NCBI GenBank assembly: GCA_951217055.1 | Contig: OX578281.1 | Span: 62,188,043 to 62,252,042, forward strand | Source: Gerris lacustris | Taxonomy: Eukaryota; Arthropoda; Insecta; Hemiptera; Gerridae | Direction: 5' to 3' | Length of the DNA: 64,000 nucleotides | In this document: piece by piece, positions 49,688-62,639 of the stretch | Layout: each line of letters opens with the position of its first letter | Position numbering within the stretch: position 1 is the first letter of the stretch | The notes under the pieces: model-generated | Told to the model about the DNA's origin: nothing | Database searches by the model: none | The model's input: the letters and a program-made list of their open reading frames with translations, nothing else | Made by a program: the position numbers and the translations under genes

Positions 49688-52600
49688 ATACCAGTCATAT
49701 CTCAGTAAAACGTTTTTCTATTCTTATACTGCCCTTGTGGCAGTCACAACATTGTTTTCGAAAAATAAGAATATAAATTTTATCTGATTAACTGGCCGTA
49801 GGAAAATTTATTTTTCCGAAGTTTTTAAGTTCATTATGTGGATTTCTTTTATCAGCAGTTCCTCTGCAGATTAACAATTTCATGTTCACAATACCAACAA
49901 AACCCTTTTTACGTGAGACTTCACGTACAAACATTTTATTTTTAAATAACAATAAAGTTAAACGAAACTGTAATTTGAAAAGGTTTGGAAAAAGTGAAGA
50001 ATTTTAAAATCCCTAAAACAAATTTGTGAGATTATTCAGAATATTCTGTCGTATTAGATTAATATATAGAATGATTAGAATTCACCCACGGAACCCGTTG
50101 ATATACATTTTAATAAATTCATATAAAAAATGACGATTATTACAAAACTGTAAATCACATTTTCTCATTCGCAATTACTAAAGTCTACATAGCAAAATAA
50201 ATAAAAATGAAGTTTCAATTTTAACGTTAGATTTAAAGACGGGATTTTTGATATCCCGTCTTGGTTTGTATAAAATCAGATAACGTGACAAGCCTACTCA
50301 ACCACTATCTCCAAAAGTAAACTAAAAGTTAATACAAATATTTGTTAACTTATTAGCTGTGTAAATTGTTTACTATATCCCATTACTTTCTCGTCAACTG
50401 ATTTCAGAACTAACCCATACTATAATATGATTGGCAAAGTCAATAGTTTGTGTACTTTTTGCAGAGATCAACAGTAATTGTATAACAATCAATTATTTAT
50501 TATGAGTAATAAGACACCGAGGTTGACAATTAAAAGTATCAGTGAAAACTATTAACTACTTTTTATTTATTATCATTAGCATTTTTAATATGTCATTAAT
50601 GGTTATGCTACGCTGAAATGATACTAATTTTATATCTGTGTTCATAATGTATATGTTCGTCGAAGTAAACTAAGTATCTATATATTTCATTAGAAACTTT
50701 TAAGAGCCCGCGGGAGTGAGTTGTGTTGTCACCTTCTCTCCAGAGATAGCGCTGCTTTTCACAAGTTTTTTTCAACCCCTTGTTTATTTTGGGAGGAATA
50801 GGAAACGCCCACATTACCCCTCTTATTATTATGACATAACGTCGGCCATTGCATTTTTTAAGATAAATAAATAAAAACAGAAATGTATAAATATTAATTT
50901 CTTTAATTTATGTCACTTTACGAAAATATTAGAAAATTGAGATTTTAATTGATAAACTATTTTTATAAATAAGAATTTTAATAATATATGTAATTTGTGC
51001 TGCAATAACTAGATTATTAAGAAAAGTAGAGAATTTATTTTCAAACGACAATGGCACCCCCTTATAAATTTGGTTTTAAACTGAATCAACCCATATAACA
51101 TTTAATTTTTTGTAGTAAATAAAGAAAGCTTGAATGTTACAAAAAAAAAATCTCAGTTGAAATGTGCAAATAGCATGGATTTCAAAGGAATTGCGCTGCT
51201 TTTATAATTAAAGCAAAAATGTAATTCTACTCTTAATAAAACCTTCCAGCTAAAAATTTTATATTTTACTCGTCTGCTAAATATTTGTTAAACAAATTTT
51301 AGACAAAAGCTCTATAAGCGTATATAGATCTACTAGGTAATATACAAAGTGGACACCAAAGTGGATTTTCCTATATAATAAAATTACAAGCCTGTTCCTA
51401 AGATGTTTATAGCAACATTTCATAGCAGAAAATATATAAATTGCATAAAAAAATATTTTCCTTCGAATATATCTTTTTATTCAACCGATTTTTTTTTTTT
51501 TTTTTTTTTTTCACTCTAATATCTCGTATTGTAAACGTTAGAGATTTCTACTTACTCTGATAAGAGGCATGAAATGGAGTCATTAAACCCTGTTTTAATT
51601 TCAGGTTTTTTTGGAAAACTAAGTTAGATGTTGTTTTACCAAGTAGTTCTAATGACCAACTGATTGATCTAAGCTCCGTCCATTATTCCTTCATTAATTC
51701 CTTGTGAATATTTTCTCAAACTATTGTCGCCGGTTAGTAATGTGCCGAGATATAGAAAAAGCTCTTTAATACTTTGAATGTATAATTTCCTTTGTTCAAT
51801 GGCCGTGGCAGTCTACCTTTATTATTTATTCGATGTATTTAGTTTTTGGTATCATACTAAGTAGACCTGGCAAGTAATCCTGCACATGATAACTACACCA
51901 TCCCCGTATGCTTGAGTTAACTTTTATTAATTTAACTTAACTTATATTAATTATCATGTGTTGCTAGGTTGAACTGAACATTTTTCGCTTTGTTTTATTC
52001 GAATATTAAATCGAAATGCTAAATTTAGTCTATGCTGCACCTTAAACCATCTGTGTAGCATGCTTCTCGCTTATGTCGAGTCCAACCAGAAGGATAAGAT
52101 TTGGTGGTTTACGAAGCTCTCTTAGAATTTTGCTTTACCTCAATTCGCTTGATAATGTCAAATTCAATTCGTATTAACCCCCTCTATAAAATCAACTTTC
52201 TACTTCCAAGGATTTGTGTTGAGCGTTAATTCTATCTAAATCAGTTTGGATTTTAGGGTCTTTCGTCAAAAAGAGAATTTTTCTAGTTCCAGGGCCGACC
52301 CCGGGGGGGGGGGGGGGGGGAGCTAGCCCTTGAATATACTAATGAGTTTATTTTTGGCATGGGCTTTGATAGCCATACAGCCATAAGATTATAAATAATA
52401 TGATAGTTTATTTTCTTGTCGTTTCATGAATATTTGTTGTCTAATTATATGTTATTTATTTATTTATTTTTTTATATTTTTTTTTTAATAAGCTATTTAT
52501 TCCTTTAATTCTAATTCATATTTTAAAAGTCAATTGGATTTTAATTTTAATTTCTGTAAAAAACTGGAAAAAAGGATTTATAAATATTGATTGATCTACT

Positions 52601-52924
52601 GGACAAAAGTGTTTTGAAGCTAAAGGTGAAGCTATGATTTTGCATGCGCTGAAATAAAACATGTCTCTGCTTAGCAAATTTCTTACAAGACAAACAATGT
52701 GAGTTAGATTTGATACATACATATTAATTCAGCTTCATATAAAGCCCAAGCTTCACAACGGAGTATGTTATTTTTAATGTATTTAATTTAATTTGAAGGG
52801 GGTATACACTACCGTTAAGAAACATTAAAATTGTTTTACTAAGCGAGAATATGCCACAATTTATTATTTTAAATGAATAAATGCTACATCATCGGAAAGC
52901 TAAAACCATTTAGGTATATTATTT
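49688..52924. other. Long unannotated AT-rich stretch
   Basis: It holds a small strong hairpin AAGACGGGAT...ATCCCGTCTT at about 50235-50262, a T27-type run near 51490-51512 and an 18-G run at 52303-52320. Minus-strand ORFs near 50608-50814 and 52516-52722 have no domain, copy or splice support. No gene is called. Confidence 0.4.
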
Positions 52925-53540
52925 AATTTTTACTTTCTCATATAAAGAGAAAGTATTGTGATGGCGCGAAAATTCGATTTTGAGGGATTTACACGTTTTG
53001 AGGTCCCCTGAGTCCAAAATAGTGGTTTTTAAAAAAAGTCTGTTTGTCGTCTGTCTGTCTGTCGTCTGTCTGTGCAGACGCCTGGAGCCTAAACTACTGG
53101 GCCGATTTTGACGAAATTTGGCATACATGTTCAGAAAATCATTCCCGAGGCGAAACGAATTTTAGCTCCAAATTTGGGGGCGCCACCCCCCTAAAACTGA
53201 AAAAACGTGAAAAAAATATTTCTCGAAAACGGTTCCGACGATTTTGATTAAAAAATTCTAAAATGTAGCCCATTTAATACCAATCTAACCATATAAGCCG
53301 TTTTCCCGGGAAAAATCTAGTTCCTGAGAAAAAAGCTTAAAACGCGGACAGAGAGCGCCCGGGTTCGATTCCCCGCCCAGGAGATGTTATTTTTATGATA
53401 AAGTTTGAAGAAATGTTCAATAATAATTAAATGTACATACGAAAACTAATAAATGGAAAACACTGGGCTTAATAATTACGAACTCAAGTATATGAGAAAG
53501 TTTGTCTGAGTTGTCTCGGACCGATTTTCTCATTATCTGT
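52925..53540 (+). mobile_element. B-box-containing dispersed repeat (R1), full copy
   Basis: It runs from TTTTTACTTTCTCATATAAA to TGAGAAAGTTTGTCTGAGTT, the inverse of 455-1046 in the same order. The B box GGGTTCGATTCCCCGCCC is at about 53361-53378. The ends are inverted (ACTTTCTCATATA / TATATGAGAAAGT). Two well-separated full copies let the borders be defined. Confidence 0.75.
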
Positions 53541-54094
53541 TTCTATTGAAATGAAACAACTGTAATTCATATAAAAATACGTTCAATTAACTTAGTATTG
53601 ATAAATAATTTTACAATTTGTACAAACTTGTTCAGACATTGCAATCTGATAGGATATTGTCTCAGCTTTAATTTATATTTTAAACCATTTTTTTATAAGT
53701 TGCATTTTAAAATAGCAAAAACTAAATATAAACTAATTTTTTTAAACCACTAAGGAAGGTGATACATGGAAAGTGTATCTCTACCTGGCCATGGTAAAAC
53801 CACGATTTTACCTGCAAATACCTTTAATACCTTTAGAGTTATCAATAAAAATTATTAGAACCTTTTATAGTAGACAATTATTATACTCGTATGTGCTTTA
53901 ATTTGATATAAAATAACTTCTTTGGTAAACTTAATTATTTTAAAACCGATATATCGGACCTATTTGCCATGAACAAGAACTTTCCGGTCTGTTGAAATTT
54001 TTATTTATAAGCATCAATAAACAATTATGCCAAAAATAAACTCTTCCTGATTTAGTTCCCCAAATTTTTCTTAGCACAAATAGGTTAAAACAGT
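53541..54094. other. Unannotated AT-rich stretch
   Basis: Nothing identifiable. Confidence 0.4.
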
Positions 54095-54097
54095 CTG

Positions 54098-54450
54098 CTA
54101 ATTAGTGTGGCACATAGAATACTCGCGACCTATATTGTATGAATGGTCACCTAGTATAAAATAATGAATTCCCAATAGGTTCCTGTCATTTTTATATTAA
54201 AATGTCACTCATAAATGAGTGCAGATGGCTAACTTAATACGGAATCATCAGTGGGTTGCATTGGTTTTTTAAGATATGATGGTTCGAAAAAATGTTTAAC
54301 GATAAACTGCGATATAAAAAAAATGTTCCGTGTTGTCTGGAACGAATTTCTGTTCAGGAATTTTTTAATTCAGAGACATACAAAAATTCGTTCTTCAAAA
54401 TAATAAAAATGCTTTCGTTTCGTGACCTTCGTTAAACTCGGAAGCAAACA
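54098..54450 (+). mobile_element. R2 element, internally deleted
   Basis: It starts at TTAGTGTGGCACATAGAATA and ends GTTAAACTCGGAAGCAAAC, but at ~350 bp it lacks the middle ~240 bp of full copies. Confidence 0.6.
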
Positions 54451-54530
54451 TACTGTGATTATAAATACCTATAACTTAAATCAAATTAATAATTCTTAAG
54501 TTTTAGTTTTCAATCCTTGAGTAGTGGGGT

Positions 54531-54595
54531 CTTAAAGGAATTAATCGCCTTACTATTGCGACATTCCTTTCCTTGGATCATTTTCAAGCTGTGTT
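54531..54595. repeat. Fragment of the 35.4-kb MITE end
   Basis: CTTACTATTGCGACATTCCT ... GGATCATTTTCAAGCTG corresponds to the arm of the 35405-36256 element. Confidence 0.5.
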
Positions 54596-55630
54596 AGAGA
54601 AAATAAGGTAGCTTAATTTTTGGGACTGTGCTCTGACCAAAAATTAACCCAAAAAAATTTAACATTTTCTTCTCAAACTTGTTTTTATCAACTAGCATTC
54701 AATCCTTCCTCTCAACTTGTTTTTTTTTTGTATTATTTAATCTTTTTCAATGTATGTATATTTAAATAACAATTCTTTTTATTATGAATTGTTTTCATTT
54801 AAAAAAAAAAAAAAAAAAAAAAAAAATTGAAATTGTTTTTATTTCATTTGTCAGAAAAGAAGGGTGAAAAACATCGGTGGGTGTGGCTTAAATTGGAAAA
54901 TCAACAAATCAGAATTTAATAAATTGTATTTTTTAAAAAATCCGCTAGGGTCAGCACTTTCCAGCTAATAAATAAAAAAAAAGTTCCCATAAGATTACGC
55001 CTCACCAGCTTAATATTTTTTGACCAAAATTCACACAATTTCTCTTTGTAAAAATATAAATTTCCGCCTGTTTTTAAAATTTTGAAATTTATATTTTAAT
55101 TTTTTTTTCTCTCACATTTTATTTTTTATCAAAACAGCTAAAGGCGATAAGAAAAAAACAAAAACTAACAACCCTCTGGCTTTTCTTAAGCTATATGTAT
55201 AAAAATTTTCAAGTCTCTAGGTTCAATATTAGAGGCGTGATTTTATGGCGCGTGTGCCGACCCCCGTTCCCGTGCAGCCTTAATTTGTTTTTATATTTAT
55301 CCGCTATAAGCACATGATTATTCTAAAAAGTATTTTCTTTTTTTTAAAAAAAAAGTAAATTGAAAGATTAACACACATTTCAAAGAACCATTAAAAATTA
55401 ATTTTACGGGACTATGAACACTGATTAAACAATTTTTATCCTCACGTTTAAATTAATGCATAAAAAAGAGACAATATGCAACGAGTGTATTAGGAAATAT
55501 TTCACATATAAAATAATAATCAAAATTCAGTGCAAAAAGACCAGGTTTAAAAGTTGGCACTTTAATAAAATTAGTACTATATGCTTAGTACATTTAGTTC
55601 AAGTCCTTTTGTTGGTATTTAAAAGTATTT
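54596..55630. other. Unannotated AT-rich stretch
   Basis: It includes an A26 run at about 54801-54827. No gene is seen. Confidence 0.4.
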
Positions 55631-56009
55631 TGTGACACTATGTGTTGACAACCTGTCAATGATTTAGTTGAATGTCTAATTATAGGTTTGTTCCAACCAC
55701 ACTACAAACTGGTTTGAAAATGTCCGACGCGTGCGCGTGCGCATCGGACCACACTTGATCGTTTTTCGCTAATGCGCATGTACAGTTTGGAACTAGTTGG
55801 AACTAGTTGAAATAGTTGAAACTAGTTTGAAGTGTGGTTGGAACAAACCTAATAATACATTTATATACGATATGGTTTTAGCAATTATTTTTGTTCCTTA
55901 TTAGTAACTAGTACCTTAACATTGGCACCCAACGTGGGGTCATATATAAATGTATTATTATTGAACATTGAACTAAATCATTGACAGCTTGTCAACACAT
56001 AGTGTCACA
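55631..56009. mobile_element. Palindromic short LTR/primer-binding-site relic, interrupted by a MITE
   Basis: 55631-55921 starts TGTGACACTATGTG and ends CCTTAACA (TG...CA). One base later comes TGGCACCCAACGTGGGGT (55923-55940), which matches 16 of 18 bases of the well-known tRNA-Lys primer-binding site TGGCGCCCAACGTGGGGC. Without the inserted MITE the LTR-like unit is only about 123 bp. The sequence then turns back: 55942-56009 is the inverse of the LTR's first ~70 bp. This would be an LTR, a primer site and an inverted LTR piece, the sort of product expected from aberrant reverse transcription. No gag/pol is present. Confidence 0.4.
55685..55850. mobile_element. MITE, family C, copy 2
   Basis: The ends GGTTTGTTCCAACCACAC / GTGTGGTTGGAACAAACC are flanked by TA. 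An internal GTTGGAACTA expansion lengthens it relative to copy 1. It sits inside the left arm of the LTR-like palindrome and so is younger than it. Confidence 0.8.
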
Positions 56010-56045
56010 ATATAATTTAAGACAAATAGTTAATTTTTATAAGTA

Positions 56046-56490
56046 GTCACTTTGGTTAATTATAATCTATGCAGATGTACAAACATATCTACTAAAAGCT
56101 GTGTACAGTCAGTATTGAATGAGCTGGTCACTACATAATCAGAGTTTTTACATTAACACCTTCTAGCATAAACAAAAGTGCTTATTTTTGCTAAATAAAC
56201 AACTTTTATAAGTTGTCACTTTGGTTGAGTATAATCTATGCAGACGTACACACAGATCCACACTAAAAGCTGGTGTACAATCAGTATTGAATGAGCTGGT
56301 TACTACATACGCTTAGTTTTACGAACACAGCCTTCTAAGATGGGATAAACAAAAGTGTTTAATTTTGGCAAATAGTCAACTTATACGACAACTTTATAAG
56401 TTGTTGTCACTTTGGTTGGGTATAATGTGTGTAAACAATCACTAAAACCTGTTTACAGCCACTAATGAATGAGTGACAAAATAATTAGTC
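56046..56490. repeat. Three diverged tandem units of ~170-190 bp
   Basis: Units start at GTCACTTTGGTT (56046, 56215 and 56406) and share TATAATCTATGCAGA, ACTAAAAGCTG, CAGTATTGAATGAGCTGGT and ATAAACAAAAGTG. The first unit abuts the LTR-like palindrome, so they may be its subterminal repeats. Confidence 0.7.
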
Positions 56491-56616
56491 TACATATTAT
56501 ACAGTGTTTTATATATACACATATTCCTGTCGGGACCAATTAAAAAGTTTATTTCAGTCAAGTAGTAATTACTGTAGTAATTTACGGTCACAGGATGTGA
56601 CAGGATTAAACCCTGC

Positions 56617-56618
<2 letters not shown>

Positions 56619-56695
<77 letters not shown>

Positions 56696-56701
56696 ATATA
56701 C
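56619..56701. repeat. (TA)n microsatellite
   Basis: A TA array of about 83 bp with one interruption. Confidence 0.95.
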
Positions 56702-56769
56702 ATAATAAAATAAAATAATAATTAAAATACACATATATAAAAATCTATTGTGCATACTATCAATTGTTA

Positions 56770-57060
56770 TGGACCTGGGTGAACACACGTTGATAGGATA
56801 TTGCATTCATGGTCTGGGATTGTTAGTAGTGCCCATGTTTGACCGTTGAATAAGGTTAATGGGAGAGTTGACAAAGGCACTAGCTGCAGGGGAAGTAGTA
56901 GTAATGGTAACGGAGTAGTTGGTAATGAAGATGGATAGAGGAGTGTTATCATGACGCTAGAAGGGCAACAAGGCAAACCATCAACACAGGATGTGTATCA
57001 CAATGTGCTCTACACTACACCCTGTGGAAACCTACAACAAACTGCAATATAGTAAACCCG
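56770..57060. other. GC-richer segment without a clear gene
   Basis: This ~290-bp stretch is less AT-rich than its surroundings. Two minus-strand frames are partly open: one Leu/Pro-rich (56767-56976) and one Thr/Ser-rich (TITTTSPAASAFVNSPINLI). Neither has splice borders or a known motif. It could be a decayed transposon coding part. Confidence 0.25.
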
Positions 57061-57309
57061 ATACCACATCTCTATTAATAACTCTCTTCTTTCTACAACA
57101 GTATAGAATCATATAATAAATGCACGTGCCACATTTACATAGGGTGCATCACATTAAATACTAATAGGAATCTTAATATATACAATCGTCTCGACTGGAA
57201 GGACCACTTAATTAAATAGCTTAAGGCCTAGAGCACACTTGTATACAAAGTCGAGGGATATTTGTACCTAAACAATGACTCAAGTTTTCTAAGGTACATT
57301 TAAATATTA

Positions 57310-57482
57310 TTGAAAATCGGCCCAACAGTTTGGGCTCCACGTGTCAGCATAGACGACAGCCGAGACCACTTTTTTCAAAACCACTTTTTTAGACTCAGGA
57401 GACATCAAAATGTATAAATCCATCAATATCTCTTAATCGAATTATCGCCCCATCACAATACTATCTCTTTATATGAGAAAGT
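57310..57482 (-). repeat. R1 fragment
   Basis: GAAAATCGGCCCAACAGTTT through ACTATCTCTTTATATGAGAA is the inverse of the first third of R1 at 52925. The B-box part is missing. Confidence 0.65.
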
Positions 57483-58678
<1,196 letters not shown>

Positions 58679-58996
58679 AACCCTCTGAGTACCTCAAAAA
58701 CGGTGCGCTTTTAGACCCGTGTTAATATAGGAACATTTATTCTTTAGAATTAGCCAAGGAATCACACCCTTCATTTTCCGGTATGTTTTAAAACACCCAA
58801 TATAAAAACATTTATTCAATCTACGTAGATTATTTCTATGTTCAAAGCAACAAAATAACTTTTACTACCCATTAATACATAAAAGAGATCTTGAGAAAGA
58901 GAAAATAGATTATCAAAATAAAAGAGGAGTTAAATTACTTCGAAATTAAGAAATTGTTAAAGTTGGATAACAAAATATTTGATTACAATGAATTTC
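58679..58996. other. Unannotated stretch
   Basis: Nothing identifiable. Confidence 0.4.
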
Positions 58997-59089
58997 GAAC
59001 GCTAAATCTATATTTAGTCTTATTAAGGAACGCTAAGTCTATATTTAGTCTTATTAAGGAACGCTAAGTCTATATTTAGTCTTATTAAG
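58997..59089. repeat. 31-bp tandem repeat, three units
   Basis: GAACGCTAAGTCTATATTTA + GTCTTATTAAG repeats at exactly 31 bp (58997, 59028 and 59059), with one substitution in the first unit. Confidence 0.9.
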
Positions 59090-59564
59090 TCTATATTTTT
59101 TATGAGAAAAGATATTTATAGAAATTCAAATTCAACTTATCAAGAGATGGGAATTGTTAAATGAAGTCACTGAAATTAAACATTAAAAGCAATAATTAAA
59201 TTTTAGCTCAATCATTCACCATATAAATTATAATATTTATGTGAATCTACAATTTTTAAGGTTATATAACATTGTATCTCTTCAATAGGATAAAGTGGAT
59301 TTTACCCTCGCAGACAGGTCCATTTAAAACAAAATTGGGAGTGGTGAGGGATTAATTCCAGGTTCCTGGTTGGGTTTATTTTTCCAAATTAAAGAGAACA
59401 ACACATCCTGACTAGATAATGCCCATGGGCTGCGTCTAATACAAATCTAACGTAAAAAATAACCCCAAAATTCCTTAGTTTCTAAACTTTTAAAAGTAAC
59501 ATTTCATGGGAGTAAAACTCAAGCAGCAAAATTGATAATTATTTCATTAAAAAAGAAATTTTTT
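59090..59564. other. Unannotated stretch
   Basis: Nothing identifiable. Confidence 0.4.
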
Positions 59565-59569
59565 GTCAA

Positions 59570-60126
59570 TTTGTGTAGCACATAGCTTCATCGCGTTCTA
59601 TATTTCACAACCTATTATTGTCAAATTTATTTAATTCCCCCCGTTTTTTTTAAATCTATCAAAATTGTTCTGATTTTAATTAATTTGATTAATGTGGAGC
59701 TTTATGCGGATACTTTCGACAAGCCATCTAAATTTCATAAAAACCAGATGAGTACTTTTGAAGATATATATGTAAATAAAATAAGTGTATGTTTAAGCGC
59801 ATGCAGAAGAGAAACAAATGAGTGCAGAAGGTTATATACTTATATATGGGACCAACAAAGGGCTAAATTATGACCTGACATCTATATTTCATTAAAATCG
59901 GACGTACAGTTTTTAAGATATGTTAGTTGGTTTGCAAAAATTGAGCGACAGACAGACCGACAAGCAGACAGAACGACTGACCGTCAGACAGACACGGTAC
60001 CAAAAATGTTCCCTGATGTTTGAAACAGATTTCTGTCTTGGAATTTTTGAAATCAGAGACATAAAATATGTTCGTTCTTCAGAACGATCACATAGCTTCC
60101 ATTACCTTCGGTAAGCTCGGAAGCAA
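59570..60126 (+). mobile_element. R2 element, full copy
   Basis: It runs from TTGTGTAGCACATAGCTTCA to GGTAAGCTCGGAAGCAAAA, with an expanded GACAGACCGACAAGCAGACA tract. The two ORFs over it are by-products. Confidence 0.75.
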
Positions 60127-60284
60127 AAACACAATAGGTAATCTTAAAATCACGCGGTTTAAATTACCAACTAAAGTAGTCGATTCTGATCTGTTTTAAA
60201 CATAAGCTAATTATGGTTTTTTACACAATATTTTCTTGCAAGCCATCAAATTTAAGGTCACAGCATAAAGTTCATTTTTATGTC

Positions 60285-60516
60285 TAGTTCATTTTGATTT
60301 TGGACGCATCTATAGGTGACAGCCTCAAGTTCATTGCTATTCTAGTTCATTTTGATTTTGGACGCATCAATAGCTCACAGTCATAAGTTCATTGTTATTC
60401 TAGTTCATTTTGATTTTGGACGCATCAATAGCTCACAGTCATAAGTTCATTGCTATTCTAGTTCATTTTGATTTTGGACGCATCTATAGGTGACAGTCTC
60501 AAGTTCATTGCTACGT
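60285..60516. repeat. 58-bp tandem repeat, four units
   Basis: Starts at TAGTTCATTTTGATTTTGGA (60285, 60343, 60401 and 60459), exactly 58 bp apart. There are two unit types: units 1 and 4 have TCTATAGGTGACAG, and units 2 and 3 have TCAATAGCTCACAG. A last partial unit (GATTTTGGACCCATCAATAG) merges into the decayed coding segment. Confidence 0.9.
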
Positions 60517-60538
60517 CTTTTGAGATTTTGGACCCATC

Positions 60539-60847
60539 AATAGAATAAAGAATGATATAACGGACCAGTTCCGACGTAGATTCCTCGATTCTGTAATGCG
60601 TTGCGCTACGGAGAATCTAGACGATTTTTCATGGGATAAAAGCCCTGAATAGAAGGACCTAGCCAGACTGTCATACCTCTGCTTACAGGGGTTGCCGACC
60701 GACGATAACAATATATAGGACAACAAACGAGTCATTGACCTTCGTAACAACATCTCAACCATTGACCATGAATCGCAACTAACAATAGATATTGACCACG
60801 AACTTGACAACAAACCGTACAGTTTGTATGATTTGACGCCTTTTTGA
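60539..60847 (+). pseudogene. Decayed coding segment, family uncertain
   Basis: A plus-strand frame of 102 codons has only two stops (TAG at 60650-60652 and at 60716-60718) and reads like real protein: NRIKNDITDQFRRRFLDSVM, ENLDDFSWDKSPE, KDLARLSYLCLQGLPTDDNN, RVIDLRNNISTIDHESQLTI. The antiparallel 117-residue ORF is its shadow. The pattern 'F.WD....LK.LARLSYLGL..LP.D......N.....NI.ST' faintly recalls the N-terminal helices of M2 (ACE-type) peptidases, but the HEXXH zinc region is not present and the match is from memory. It could also be a fragment of a transposon protein. Confidence 0.4.
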
Positions 60848-61030
60848 ATTGAACAATATGACAATGTTGGAAAGACTCAAAAGTCGAAATAGACATTCAA
60901 AATAGAGCGAAATTATAGTACCACCTGCGTTTTTCCGACAAAGATGATTTTGTCAAAGGATGTAATCCAACTTTTTCGTATATTATTACAAGCATTTTAA
61001 AAATAAACCTTTTATGTGTACATAGATTAT
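60848..61030. other. Unannotated stretch
   Basis: Nothing identifiable. Confidence 0.4.
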
Positions 61031-61505
61031 TCATACCATACAATAGCAACATTTAAACGTAATCCCTAATCCCTAGTAATAAAGAATAAAGGATGGAAAT
61101 TAGAAAGAATGGTTGTTTTTGTTTTATATCTTTGTGACCTACTATGAGTAGATATTGTATTCATACAATAGTAATATTTAAATGTAATCCCTAATCCCTA
61201 GTAATAAAGAATAAAGGATGGAAATTATTAAGAATTGTTGTTTTTGTTTTATATCATCGTGAACTACTATTGGTAGATAGATTATTCATAAAATAGCAAC
61301 ATTTAAACGTAATCCCTAATCCCTAGTAATAAAGAATAAAGGATGGAAATTATTAAGAATTGTTGTTTTTGTGTTATATCATCGTGAACTACTATTGGTA
61401 GATAGATTATTCATACAATAGCAACATTTAAACGTAATCCCTAATCCCTAGTAATAAAGAATAAAGGATGGGAATTAGAAAGAATGGTTATGTTTTATTG
61501 CTTTA
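61031..61505. repeat. 125-bp tandem repeat, four units
   Basis: Each unit contains GTAATCCCTAATCCCTAGTA and AAGAATAAAGGATGGAAATT. The GT of the first motif is at 61059, 61184, 61309 and 61434, a spacing of exactly 125 bp. Units 2 and 3 are the most alike. Confidence 0.9.
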
Positions 61506-62185
61506 TATCTTTGTAGTCGTAAAATTAATTATGGTTTTCATAAAATTGAAAGAACTAATACAGCTAAATACTATTAAATAAATATATTAAATTAACTACG
61601 TCGAATCTAAATCAATAATTTTTTAAAAAAAGAGGAACAAATAAATAATTAAGGTATCTAACATTTAACAGTTATAAATAAAATTTTGTTTAACTTTACA
61701 AAATACATATCAGAATATGATTCTAAAAAAGTAATTTCTACGAAAGTTTTCATGCGATAGATTTTAAATGACCATACTATTCGTGTTTGGGATACCATGA
61801 AAAAGTTTCTAAACAGGTAATTTTAACAACTATTTTAAAAAAGAACGCCTATAAGAAAGTATATTTAACAAAATAAATGTTATTTTAAAATCGTTAAAAA
61901 AAAAAAAAAATGGTAAATTGTACCTAAATATAAAAGATATCTAGGTTCATCAATTGTAGTGATAACTTATTAACCAAAGAAGAATTAATTAAGGAACATT
62001 TATTACGATTACATTTCAGTTTTTCATTCTTAGGACGGTAGATGGAAAAATATTTAAAGTTTGACGGTTCTAAAAGATTAATTAATTTATAATTATTTCG
62101 CAGTAAATTGTCAAAGGATACTTTGATAAATCATTTTATAAACCTAAGTTGTTTCAAAATCTAAGTATATCTTGATTTCAATTAT
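61506..62185. other. Unannotated AT-rich stretch
   Basis: Nothing identifiable. Confidence 0.4.
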
Positions 62186-62490
62186 TTAAGCTGAGCGAAG
62201 CGAAGCTCTTATACTACACTTAGCATTTGGTTGGACACATTCTCCTCCTAAACGGCTGAACCGATCCGCACAAAATTCGGCACGGTCATAGTGACAAACC
62301 ACAGGAAGGTATAAATCTGAAATGGTCCAAATTGGTACGCAGGGGTACGGGGTACAAATGTTAAAATAGTATATGCCCTTCACGATGCATGTCGTTGGAA
62401 AGCTCTTTAAGAGTACAGTCATTTTTGTTATGTTCATATTTGTCATATTTTCATTTAAGAGGGGGAGTAAAATGGAAAAACAGGAAAAAA
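62186..62490 (+). repeat. R6 repeat, copy shared with 30340-31133
   Basis: It starts AAGCTGAGCGAAGCGAAGCT and carries AACGGCTGAACCGATCCGCA, GGGGTACGGGGTACAAATGT, GATGCATGTCGTTGGAAAGC and AGAGTACAGTC. The 86-residue minus-strand ORF is incidental. The GAGCGAAGCGAAGC start resembles the GAAGCGAGCGTAGCGAGC start of the Helentron-like copies. Confidence 0.6.
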
Positions 62491-62639
62491 TTATTTTTAA
62501 TTAAAAATTAGAAATATTACTATTTTTAATCCGATTTCAGCTGTTTATAAATAAAAATATTTATTGTTTAAGATTAAAATGCATGCTCAGCTCAATATCG
62601 CAAGGAGACAACTGCATTCCACACCTATAGTATATCTAT

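Noticed and set aside
50235..50262. Strong small hairpin followed by a T-containing stretch, like a bacterial terminator
   Set aside because: The context is eukaryotic and non-genic, so the hairpin has no evident role.
50608..50814. 68-residue minus-strand ORF with fair composition
   Set aside because: No splice borders, copies, or recognisable motif; could be chance.
52303..52320. G-run as a regulatory G-quadruplex (also 39270, 26671)
   Set aside because: Single homopolymer runs are also common sequencing or slippage products, and no promoter is nearby.
61059..61450. Telomere-like CCCTAATCCCTA motifs
   Set aside because: Only two hexamers occur per 125-bp unit, and insects usually have TTAGG telomeres. 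It is a feature of the tandem unit, not telomeric DNA.
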